64,000 nucleotides of DNA, from NCBI GenBank assembly GCA_964525555.1, contig CAZGHN010000002.1:186001-250000 (forward strand), read 5' to 3'. The position numbers and the translations under genes are program-made. Below, in pieces: positions 1-6,813 of this stretch. Every line of letters begins with the position of its first letter. Within the stretch, counting starts at the first letter, position 1. The notes below the pieces were generated by a model. That model was not told the origin of the DNA and searched no databases. It saw only the letters and a program-made list of their open reading frames with translations. Origin of the DNA: JAFGHJ01 sp964525555. GTDB lineage: Bacteria > Hydrothermota > UBA3072.

Positions 1-2
1 AT

Positions 3-1091
3 CTTTTTGCTGATTCGGTTGCTACTTCAGGGGATGCTTTTCTTTTTGCTAAGAATAGTGTAGGTGAAAAGACATATACTTTTTTCGGCGACCCTGCCAC
101 TTCGATACTTATAGATTCTATCAGCTTGGGTGTTTTGATGCCTGATACAGCGGTGGGAGGAGAGAAATTGGAAGTAAGAGGTGAGGCGGTTAATGCGGCT
201 GATAGAATTTTTTGTTTTGTAACAGAAGCTGCTTATGATACTATTCTGGATGCATCTGAAGGTACCGGAGTATTTGAAGCTTGTACAGTAAGAAAGGAAG
301 GAAAGTCTTTATTCAGAGGCAGTTCTCCTATAGTCAATGATTCATTCGAGATAAAGGTTAATATTCCCTATGACATTGATGCGGATTCAGGAAAGATTAG
401 TCTTTATTCAAGGGGAGATGAAGAATCTTATTATTCTTCTTATATATATTTTACTGAAGGTTCGCCCCCAGGAGATATGATCCCTCCTTCTGTAGAATTT
501 AAAATTAGTGATAGAATTTTAAGAAGGGGAGATTTGATACCTCCCTCAGGGGAGATGATTCTTATTGTTACAGATAGTAGCGGGCTTGATTTAAGAGAAC
601 AATCGAATCTTCAGGTAATAGTTAATGGTAACGATCAGTTCTATCTTGCAGATAGATTTTCTTATATAACAGGGAGTTCGACAACAGGCGAGGCCACATT
701 TTCCTATGAAGCTTCCTATTTATCCGATTCTGTAAATTTTGAAGTGTATGCAAAGGATAATGCAGGTAATATAGCCACAGAAGAAATATCCTTCAGAATA
801 GGAGAAGAAGAGTTGCTTTGGAATGTTGATAATTATCCGAATCCAATGAAAGATAAAACGGTTATAGTTTACCATCTTTCTGAAGATGTTTCCGTTACGA
901 TAAAAATATTCACGATAGCGGGAAGATTGGTTAAAGAGCTATCACCAGGTATTTCCAGGTATGGGGCAAATTATGTGGAATGGGATGGGAGAGATAGAAG
1001 GGGACGAAAGGTTTCTAACGGTGTCTATTACTACGCGGTAAAAGCAGGTGATGCTGAACCGTATTTTGGTAAAATAGCGGTTATAAGATGA
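3..1091 (+). CDS. C-terminal part of a gingipain-type (C25) peptidase with T9SS-like tail (partial)
   Basis: The reading frame is open from base 3 with no stop, so this is the last 362 residues of a longer protein that starts outside the window; internal Met/Leu codons such as that at 126 are not the start. The motif YTFFGDP near the new N-terminus is the usual end of the C25 cysteine peptidase domain (gingipains, PorU). It is followed by roughly 200 residues of beta-sandwich-like sequence and a final domain of about 90 residues (NYPNPMKD, then EWDGRDRRGRKVSNGVYYY) typical of FlgD-like/type IX sorting domains. It is therefore an exported surface peptidase or a PorU-like sortase; the catalytic His/Cys are off-window, so I cannot choose. 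The next gene overlaps it by ATGA. Confidence 0.8.
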   Translation, partial: LFADSVATSGDAFLFAKNSVGEKTYTFFGDPATSILIDSISLGVLMPDTAVGGEKLEVRGEAVNAADRIFCFVTEAAYDTILDASEGTGVFEACTVRKEGKSLFRGSSPIVNDSFEIKVNIPYDIDADSGKISLYSRGDEESYYSSYIYFTEGSPPGDMIPPSVEFKISDRILRRGDLIPPSGEMILIVTDSSGLDLREQSNLQVIVNGNDQFYLADRFSYITGSSTTGEATFSYEASYLSDSVNFEVYAKDNAGNIATEEISFRIGEEELLWNVDNYPNPMKDKTVIVYHLSEDVSVTIKIFTIAGRLVKELSPGISRYGANYVEWDGRDRRGRKVSNGVYYYAVKAGDAEPYFGKIAVIR

Positions 1092-1540
1092 AGGTTGTTG
1101 GTGTTATTGGAGGATCGAGAGTTCCTAAAAGAGTCTATGAAATCGCCTACAGAATGGGAGAGTTAATTGGGGAAAGAGACTACGTTCTTATAACCGGTGG
1201 ACTGGGTGGGGTTATGGAGGCAGCTTCAAAAGGGGCGAAAGAGAAAGGTGGATTTGTTATTGGTGTGCTACCTGGCAATAAGAGATCTAATGCTAATGAG
1301 TGGGTTGATGTTCCGATAATTACTGGTATGGGTCACGCGCGGAACGTAATTATAGCGCAAAGCGCAGATATATTGATAGCTATTGATGGTTCTGTAGGTA
1401 CGCAAAGTGAGATAGCTTTTTGTCATATTTACAAGAAAAAAATAATTGGCATAGAATGTAAACTACCTCTTCCCTTTGAAAGAGTGGATTCTCTGGAGGA
1501 AGCGATAGAGAAAGTAGACGAGTTTTTTTCTGAAAAGTAA
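1088..1540 (+). CDS. TIGR00725-type LOG/DprA-like Rossmann protein
   Basis: A 150-residue cytosolic protein of the TIGR00725 group, related to the LOG (lysine decarboxylase-like) and DprA Rossmann folds. The N-terminal VGVIGGSR and the central TGGLGGVMEAASKGA are the nucleotide/phosphate-binding signatures; IDGSVGTQSEIA replaces the PGGxGTxxE motif of true LOG phosphoribohydrolases, so nucleotide-monophosphate cleavage should not be assumed. The length is normal for the family. The start codon overlaps the stop of the C25 peptidase gene (ATGA), suggesting translational coupling. Function unknown; the family call is firm. Confidence 0.85.
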   Translation: MKVVGVIGGSRVPKRVYEIAYRMGELIGERDYVLITGGLGGVMEAASKGAKEKGGFVIGVLPGNKRSNANEWVDVPIITGMGHARNVIIAQSADILIAIDGSVGTQSEIAFCHIYKKKIIGIECKLPLPFERVDSLEEAIEKVDEFFSEK

Positions 1541-1661
1541 CCACAGATTTCACAGAGCCACACCCTACCAAATAATTAGCCACAGATAAACACGGATTAC
1601 CCAACCCACCCCAAAAAAATTATTTTTACCACAGAGAGCACAGAGATACACAGAGAGAAAA
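1541..1661 (+). repeat. Dispersed CACAGA-type intergenic repeat, copy 1
   Basis: Directly after the preceding stop codon lie several degenerate units: CCACAGATTT, CACAGAGCCACA, CACAGATAAA, CACGGATTAC, then CACAGAGAG and CACAGAGATA near 1629-1660. The spacing is about 9-10 bases. The same words, mostly reverse-complemented (CTCTGTG, ATCCGTG), recur at 2299-2328, 9034-9048, 23892-23900, 24948-25052, 51502-51512 and 61815-61934. No reading frame crosses it. Confidence 0.8.
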
Positions 1662-1721
1662 GAAAGATTATGTTGCCTTTTTAACACAAGTAGCCATTAA
1701 TATTTAAGCCCCTTGTAATTT

Positions 1722-2153
1722 TCATAAAATGCTTAGACACGCATAAATTGTTAAAGATGCAAAAGATAAGCAAAAAGTCAAAATCGAAATTACTTGGGCA
1801 ATAAATAGTACGCGTGTAATCTTAAACAGCTTCTTTGTTTCTTGGCTAGCAGGTATTTCCTTCGCCCCTTCTCCAGCCTTTAAAAAATCCAGTGCCGTAT
1901 GAGCTTTTTTTCGAGCTTCAATTGTCGGGCGAAATGCGGCGGCTAATGAGCAAGGTATGCAAAGGGCTAATAATATCCAGCTCAGTGCGAGAAAGTATTT
2001 TTCCGGGCAAGAAGAATCTCCCCTAGGCATCATCGAAACAAGAATTGTCAACGCTACAGTTGATAAGCCTAAGAGATTTTTGATCCATCCGGTATATAGC
2101 TCGGATTCAATTTTAAATAACTCTTCTATTTGAGTGATAATTGTCGATTTCAT
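1722..2153 (-). CDS. Small three-helix membrane protein of unknown function
   Basis: Not recognised. From the ATG at 2153 it is 143 residues, with a short cytosolic N-terminus, hydrophobic stretches at about residues 22-41, 52-76 and 112-141, and a charged loop between the second and third (PTIEARKKAHTALDFLKAG). An upstream in-frame ATG at 2171 would add six residues (IIIII-rich), but that ATG lies inside a TTGACA-16-GATAAT promoter, so 2153 is the better start and the message would be leaderless. The gene stands alone, flanked on both sides by copies of the dispersed CACAGA/ATCCGTG repeat in inverted orientation, which may mark it as an inserted cargo gene. Confidence 0.6.
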   Translation of the reverse strand: MKSTIITQIEELFKIESELYTGWIKNLLGLSTVALTILVSMMPRGDSSCPEKYFLALSWILLALCIPCSLAAAFRPTIEARKKAHTALDFLKAGEGAKEIPASQETKKLFKITRVLFIAQVISILTFCLSFASLTIYACLSIL

Positions 2154-2191
2154 GATAATGATGATTATCATTATTTTACTTCCACTGTCAA
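2153..2191 (-). promoter_or_regulatory. Sigma70-type promoter with palindromic operator over -10
   Basis: On the minus strand, TTGACA (2191-2186), a 16-base spacer, and GATAAT (2169-2164). The -10 lies inside a perfect inverted repeat TGATAAT-GATG-ATTATCA (2153-2170), whose half-sites are those of the Fur 7-1-7 model but with a 4-base instead of a 1-base centre. The transcription start would fall about 2153-2158, on the ATG. A repressor bound here would block both the promoter and the start. The regulator is inferred only from half-site resemblance. Confidence 0.55.
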
Positions 2192-2298
2192 GAGAAGAAA
2201 CAGCTGATTACAACTCATTATATTTATTATTCCTTTCAGAATAGGTAAAGATAAACAGACTTTGAAATCGCTTAAAAATACAAATAAACTCTTTTTTT

Positions 2299-2328
2299 AT
2301 CCGTGTGTATCCGTGTTAATCCGTGGCC
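2299..2328 (+). repeat. ATCCGTG decamer repeat, inverted copy of the CACAGA family
   Basis: Three units with an exact 10-base period: ATCCGTGTGT, ATCCGTGTTA, ATCCGTGGCC. The reverse complement (CACGGATTAACACGGAT) closely matches CACAGATAAACACGGAT at 1581-1597 on the other side of the small membrane-protein gene, so the gene is bracketed by an inverted pair. Confidence 0.8.
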
Positions 2329-2356
2329 AAATAGAGTGGTTGAGATGGGGTTTCCC

Positions 2357-2384
2357 TTGACAACAATAGAAGTTTTTCTATATT
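2357..2384 (+). promoter_or_regulatory. Sigma70-type promoter of the homoserine dehydrogenase operon
   Basis: TTGACA (2357-2362), 16-base spacer, TATATT (2379-2384). Transcription would start near 2391, leaving a leader of about 25 bases that contains the AAAGGA ribosome binding site of the gene at 2416. Confidence 0.65.
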
Positions 2385-2415
2385 AATGCGGTGATACAAA
2401 TCAAAGGATATTATC

Positions 2416-3456
2416 ATGAAATTGGCTCTTATCGGTTTAGGAACTGTAAATAGAGGTTTATTAGAATTACTTCTAGAAAAAAAGGATTACCTTTCAAGGG
2501 AAAACAACTTTAATCCTGTAATTACTGCTGTTTCCGATCCTGTTGTCGGTTCGGTTTTTTCAGAAAAAGGTATAAATATCGAGGAAATAATTACTCTATT
2601 ACAGAAAGAAAACAATATTAAAAATTATTCTGACGGAGTAAAAGGTTGGGATTCCGAGAAAACCATAAAAGAGTCGAATGCGGATACTATAGTAGAAGCA
2701 ACTCCGACTAACCTTGAAACCGGGGATCCCGGCTTGTCCCTAATTCGAATTGCATTAAATAGTAAAAAAAATGTAGTTACTACAAATAAGGGTCCGATAG
2801 TTCTAGCCTACAGGCAGTTAAGAAACCTTGCCGATAAGAACGGGGTTTTTTTACGTTTTGAAGGAACTGTTCTTTCAGGAACTCCTATAATAAGTCTTAT
2901 CGAATCTACCTTTAAAGGTGTTGAAATAAATGAAGTTAGGGGAATAATGAACGGAACGGCCAATTATATTCTGACCAAGATGGAAATAGGGCTTTCATAC
3001 GAAGAAGCCTTAAATAGAGCAAAAGAGAAAGGTATTGCGGAAGAGCAGCCCGAAGCAGATATAAAAGGATGGGATGCGGCAGCTAAAATAGTTATTGTTG
3101 CTAACGTTCTTATGGGAGGCAATCTGAAATTCGAAGAGGTGAATGTGAAGGGAATCGATACGGTAAGAGAGAAGGATATAATAAAGGCTTTACAGGAAAG
3201 AAAACACTGGAAACTTATAGCTACTGCAAAGAAGACTGAAAGTGGAATAATAGCTTCTGTTGCTCCGGAAATTTTAAGTGATCAGGATCCTCTCTCTAAG
3301 ATAACCGGTTCAATAAACGCGGTGAATTTTACTACCGATATTCTTGGGAATGTGATGGTTTCAGGACCCGGGGCGGGTAAGAGAGAAACCGGGTATGCTC
3401 TTCTGTCTGATTTACTTTATATAAATGAAAAAGGGGGAATTGATGGCAGGAACTAG
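2416..3456 (+). CDS. hom: Homoserine dehydrogenase, short form without ACT domain
   Basis: Reduces aspartate semialdehyde to homoserine with NAD(P)H, the branch point to threonine and methionine. The nucleotide-binding loop is GLGTVNRG at residues 7-14; VEATPTN and TTNKGPIV follow, and the catalytic domain carries GIMNGTANYILTKM and EADIKGWDAAAK, the family signature region with the catalytic Lys/Asp. At 346 residues it ends after the catalytic domain, like archaeal and thermophile forms, with no C-terminal ACT domain, so feedback inhibition by threonine through ACT is not expected. An AAAGGA ribosome binding site precedes the ATG. The following transporter gene begins inside its last codons. 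Confidence 0.92.
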   Translation: MKLALIGLGTVNRGLLELLLEKKDYLSRENNFNPVITAVSDPVVGSVFSEKGINIEEIITLLQKENNIKNYSDGVKGWDSEKTIKESNADTIVEATPTNLETGDPGLSLIRIALNSKKNVVTTNKGPIVLAYRQLRNLADKNGVFLRFEGTVLSGTPIISLIESTFKGVEINEVRGIMNGTANYILTKMEIGLSYEEALNRAKEKGIAEEQPEADIKGWDAAAKIVIVANVLMGGNLKFEEVNVKGIDTVREKDIIKALQERKHWKLIATAKKTESGIIASVAPEILSDQDPLSKITGSINAVNFTTDILGNVMVSGPGAGKRETGYALLSDLLYINEKGGIDGRN

Positions 3457-4918
3457 AGAAAGATGGAGTTCGAGATCTTCTTTTCTTTTTGCCGTTATTG
3501 GTTCAGCAATAGGTCTCGGAAATGTATGGAGGTTTCCATATATAACTTATGAAAACGGAGGAGGAGCGTTCTTAATACCTTATCTTATAGCTTTAATCAC
3601 AGCAGGTATTCCTTTAATGATACTTGAATACTATGTTGGACATTTTACACAGAGTGCACCGCCTATCGCTTTTAAAAAAATATGGCACAGGGCAGAGTGG
3701 GCAGGATGGTTTGCCATATTATTAATATTTATTCTTTCAACTTATTACTGTACTATTATGGGATGGAGTGTTAATTATCTTTTTCACTCTTTCAGTCTGG
3801 GTTGGGGTAACTCGGCAGAGTCCGTAAGTTCGTTTTTTAACAACAATATTCTGCAGTTATCCGAGTCTCCTTCGCACCTAGGCGGCATTAGACTTCCTAT
3901 AGTAGGAGGACTTGCTCTTGTGTGGCTGTTTATTTATTTGAGTCTTTTTAAGGGTGTGGAAACACTAGGCAAAATTGTTTACTTTACAGTCATAATTCCG
4001 TGGTTGATAATTGTAGTTATGGTAATAAGGGGGTTGACTCTTCCGGGAGCGATGGAAGGTATTAAGTTCTATTTGACCCCAGATTTTTCGGTTTTGCTTA
4101 AACCCAAAGTATGGCTTGCGGCGTACGGACAGATATTTTTTACGCTTTCTCTTGCGATGGGTACGCTGATCGTTTATGCGAGCTATTTGCATGAGAGATC
4201 GGATATTACCGTAAATGCTTTCCTGACAAGTATCGCGAACTGCTTGACTTCTTTTATTGCAGGATTTGCCGTTTTTTCAACACTTGGCTACCTTGCTCAG
4301 TCACTCGGTGTTTCGGTTAAGGATGTCACTTCTTCCGGTATTGGACTTGCTTTTGTAACTTACCCAATGGCGATAAGCCTGCTCCCTGTTGCGGCACGTT
4401 TTTTTGCCGCGCTTTTCTTCCTGCTCCTTCTTACTCTCGGTATCGATTCAGCATTTTCTATGACTGAACCTGTTGTAGAAAGTATTGTTGACAAATGGGG
4501 TATCAGAAAGAAATTTGTACTCCCCGTTATCTGCGTATTAGGATTTCTTGTAGGGTTGCCTTTTACTACGAGAGCAGGACTTTACTGGATTGACATTGCA
4601 GACCATTTTATAACTAATTACGGTATTACAGTAATTGGTTTTCTTGAATGTATAGTTATCGGATATGTTCTTGGTGCCAAAAAAGCCAGAAGCTACATCA
4701 ATCAAGTTTCAGAAAAGCAGATAGGTATATGGTGGGATATTTTTATAAAATTTCTCACTCCTGCTTTTCTTGGAATTTCTCTTGTTTCTCAGTTCATAAA
4801 GTTGGTAAAACAGGGATACGGAGGCTATCCTATATGGACAACTTATATAGGTATGGGCATTATCCTTGTTTTAGCTGCCGTGGCAGTGATTCTTGCTATG
4901 AGAAAAGGAGCTGTATAG
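3443..4918 (+). CDS. Sodium-dependent neurotransmitter/amino-acid symporter (NSS, LeuT-like)
   Basis: An inner-membrane sodium-coupled amino-acid symporter of 491 residues with about 12 helices. The TM1 signature GSAIGLGNVWRFPY near residues 20-33 and the following ENGGGAFLIPYL are diagnostic of the NSS family and form part of the sodium and substrate sites. An ATG at 3425 is in frame, but GGGGGA sits between it and the ATG at 3443 at proper spacing, so 3443 (MAGTRERW) is the start; it overlaps the end of the homoserine dehydrogenase gene by 14 bases, implying coupling. Substrate not predictable; the neighbour makes an amino acid plausible. Confidence 0.9.
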   Translation: MAGTRERWSSRSSFLFAVIGSAIGLGNVWRFPYITYENGGGAFLIPYLIALITAGIPLMILEYYVGHFTQSAPPIAFKKIWHRAEWAGWFAILLIFILSTYYCTIMGWSVNYLFHSFSLGWGNSAESVSSFFNNNILQLSESPSHLGGIRLPIVGGLALVWLFIYLSLFKGVETLGKIVYFTVIIPWLIIVVMVIRGLTLPGAMEGIKFYLTPDFSVLLKPKVWLAAYGQIFFTLSLAMGTLIVYASYLHERSDITVNAFLTSIANCLTSFIAGFAVFSTLGYLAQSLGVSVKDVTSSGIGLAFVTYPMAISLLPVAARFFAALFFLLLLTLGIDSAFSMTEPVVESIVDKWGIRKKFVLPVICVLGFLVGLPFTTRAGLYWIDIADHFITNYGITVIGFLECIVIGYVLGAKKARSYINQVSEKQIGIWWDIFIKFLTPAFLGISLVSQFIKLVKQGYGGYPIWTTYIGMGIILVLAAVAVILAMRKGAV

Positions 4919-4936
4919 ATATTTTTCTCGTTGCCT

Positions 4937-5551
4937 ATGAGAAGGATAGAAAGATTTTTCTTCGGATTTCTTTTAAGAGCTATTATTCCAATCTCTTCTT
5001 TCATTGCTTTCTGGTGGATTTCACTCATTTTTACAAAAGACGATAAAATTGTAGCTTTTTCCGCTATCACCGGTTTGTTGTTTGGTTTAATTGTTAGTCT
5101 TATAATTTTCAAAGGTGTAATCGATTATTATGCTCTAAGTAACAAGTTTCTAGTATTTATATACTTGTTTTATAATGTTTTTATTCTGGGGATTTTTATG
5201 GGGGTCCCCCTGTTTCATGTTTTTTTAGGTGTTCTGGCTGGCATATATTTTGGACGTAAGCTTTATTATAAGGGTGCAGATAATTCAAAAGTTGTGTTGA
5301 CAAGTAAGAAAATATCTTTCTTCACTGCAGTTGTAATGGGATTTATTGTTTTCTTTTCGACAGTAATTGTATTGCTTGATAGATATAGATTAGAAAACGT
5401 AAAGGGAACGCTTGGGTTATCGTTCGATATTTCTCCTACAGTACTTTTATTTATGGTTTTTGCAGGAGGTGTAGCCTTAATAATTTCACAGTATTGGATT
5501 ACAAGATTGTCTATTTTAACTACATTTAGAATAAGCGGAAAATTCGGGTAA
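4937..5551 (+). CDS. Polytopic membrane protein of unknown function
   Basis: Not recognised. 204 residues, rich in Phe/Ile/Val, with about six hydrophobic segments (near 8-28, 37-58, 70-90, 90-105, 123-143 and 165-185) and a basic loop GRKLYYKGADNSK. It follows the NSS symporter by 18 bases and is probably co-transcribed. No good Shine-Dalgarno precedes the ATG; a TTG two codons upstream (4931) is an alternative start. No catalytic motif is visible; a helper of the transporter is only a guess from position. Confidence 0.65.
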   Translation: MRRIERFFFGFLLRAIIPISSFIAFWWISLIFTKDDKIVAFSAITGLLFGLIVSLIIFKGVIDYYALSNKFLVFIYLFYNVFILGIFMGVPLFHVFLGVLAGIYFGRKLYYKGADNSKVVLTSKKISFFTAVVMGFIVFFSTVIVLLDRYRLENVKGTLGLSFDISPTVLLFMVFAGGVALIISQYWITRLSILTTFRISGKFG

Positions 5552-5644
5552 AATAACCGTAGCCGTAAGCGAAAGTACAAGACTATAAAAATTCTTTTAA
5601 ATATAGACTGAAAGACTAATTAAAAACCCCTTGAGCCTTTTTAT

Positions 5645-6799
5645 TCAAATACAGTTCAATTTAACCGAAGTTGTCCCCGAGCTGTGTTTGAGCTTTATAA
5701 TGACAATTCCCAATATGCCGTTTCTGTTCCATGCGCGTCTGTACGACCCTGCTTGAAGATTGCCGCTGAAAATTGAGGCAATTCTTGCACCGTTAAGGTT
5801 ATAAGCATTTATAGTAACCGATCCGTCTTCCGGGATAGAGAATGAGAGATCAATCAGATCGTTTGATGAAACGCTTATGTTATTGTTGGCTGATAGTTTT
5901 AAAGTATTATCAGTATCAGGATCGGTTCCAGCAGGACCTTCCCAGCCGGCAAGACGAGCCCACATCCACCAGGCAGCATATGCTTTCTGATTTGCATTCA
6001 GGGGATAGCTATGTGCAGCACCGCAGGAGTACCAATCGACTCCCTGGGTATGCGTATTTTGCCATTCGAGTGCCCAGTTTCCCAGACTGTCCCCACCTGG
6101 AGCACTATAATAATTACAATTATCCTGTACAAATTCATAATAATTGCCGTCAGGGTCGTGCCGGTCGAAATCTGCAAAATCGAAAAGCCATTTATCGTTA
6201 TTTCTACAATAAGACCTTATTGAGTCATTTGCTGCTTTGTTGTTTGCGTCATTATTTATATCGACGTGCCCTGTCATATATATAAACGTTACATGTGGAT
6301 AATCTATCTCTAATTGTGTCATTGGTCCAAGATAATGATCCCAGAGTACCCCTGAAGAATATTTACCGCTTACCTGTCCGCACCAGGACCACATGATTAC
6401 ATTAACATTGGAGTGAGATGAGCTATCTAAATATTCTATGGTTTCGTTAACCCAATCTGGATAATATCCGCAGTCATGGTCAAGCCACCCATCACCATAA
6501 CCGTCTCCTTCCTCAAGGTCAAGAGCTCCACCAGTTCCTCCATTATTGAATTCAAAGATATCTACAGGTAAAGAAAGACCTTTTCCTCCGCCATTTGCAA
6601 AGCCTATAAGGCCTGACATGCCGGATACGATCTGACTACCGTGCGAAGTATGCCCGTAGCCGATGTGAAGAGAATCCTTGGCCGCAAGTATTGCAGATTC
6701 AGGAATTTGAGTTATATCAACACAAGTATGGTCAATTATAATAGCAGGTAAGTTATAAGGAATAACAAATAAAATTAACAATAATACAATTCTTTTCAT
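5645..6799 (-). CDS. Secreted protein (HTSHGSQ/YMTGH family) with T9SS-like C-terminal domain
   Basis: 384 residues with a clear signal peptide (MKRIVLLLILFVIPYNLPA). The main domain, about residues 20-290, carries IDHTCVDITQIP, IGYGHTSHGSQ, IMWSWCGQVSG, FIYMTGHVD and WLFDFADFDRHDPDG. I recall this motif set from secreted proteins of many environmental bacteria, without an assigned activity; the conserved His, Ser, Cys and Asp residues suggest a hydrolase-like fold, which is inference. The last 85 residues resemble a type IX sorting/FlgD-like domain (SFSIPEDGSVTINAYNLNG, then GSYRRAWN). The ATG has an AAGGAGAT site. It sits 14 bases after the M48 protease gene in the same direction. Confidence 0.7.
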   Translation of the reverse strand: MKRIVLLLILFVIPYNLPAIIIDHTCVDITQIPESAILAAKDSLHIGYGHTSHGSQIVSGMSGLIGFANGGGKGLSLPVDIFEFNNGGTGGALDLEEGDGYGDGWLDHDCGYYPDWVNETIEYLDSSSHSNVNVIMWSWCGQVSGKYSSGVLWDHYLGPMTQLEIDYPHVTFIYMTGHVDINNDANNKAANDSIRSYCRNNDKWLFDFADFDRHDPDGNYYEFVQDNCNYYSAPGGDSLGNWALEWQNTHTQGVDWYSCGAAHSYPLNANQKAYAAWWMWARLAGWEGPAGTDPDTDNTLKLSANNNISVSSNDLIDLSFSIPEDGSVTINAYNLNGARIASIFSGNLQAGSYRRAWNRNGILGIVIIKLKHSSGTTSVKLNCI

Positions 6800-6813
6800 A
6801 ATATCTCCTTATT

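Noticed and set aside
126..1091. A complete gene starting at 126
   Set aside because: The frame is open back to base 3 and the upstream residues contain the C25 closing motif, so this is the end of a larger gene.
1722..2171. Start of the small membrane protein at 2171
   Set aside because: GGAAG before it gives acceptable spacing, but that start lies within the promoter and palindrome and would add only an Ile run created by the operator sequence.
4648..5046. Overlapping plus-strand frame across the NSS/membrane-protein junction
   Set aside because: It shadows the NSS transporter in another frame, is rich in Cys/Ser/His without domain sense, and lacks a ribosome site.
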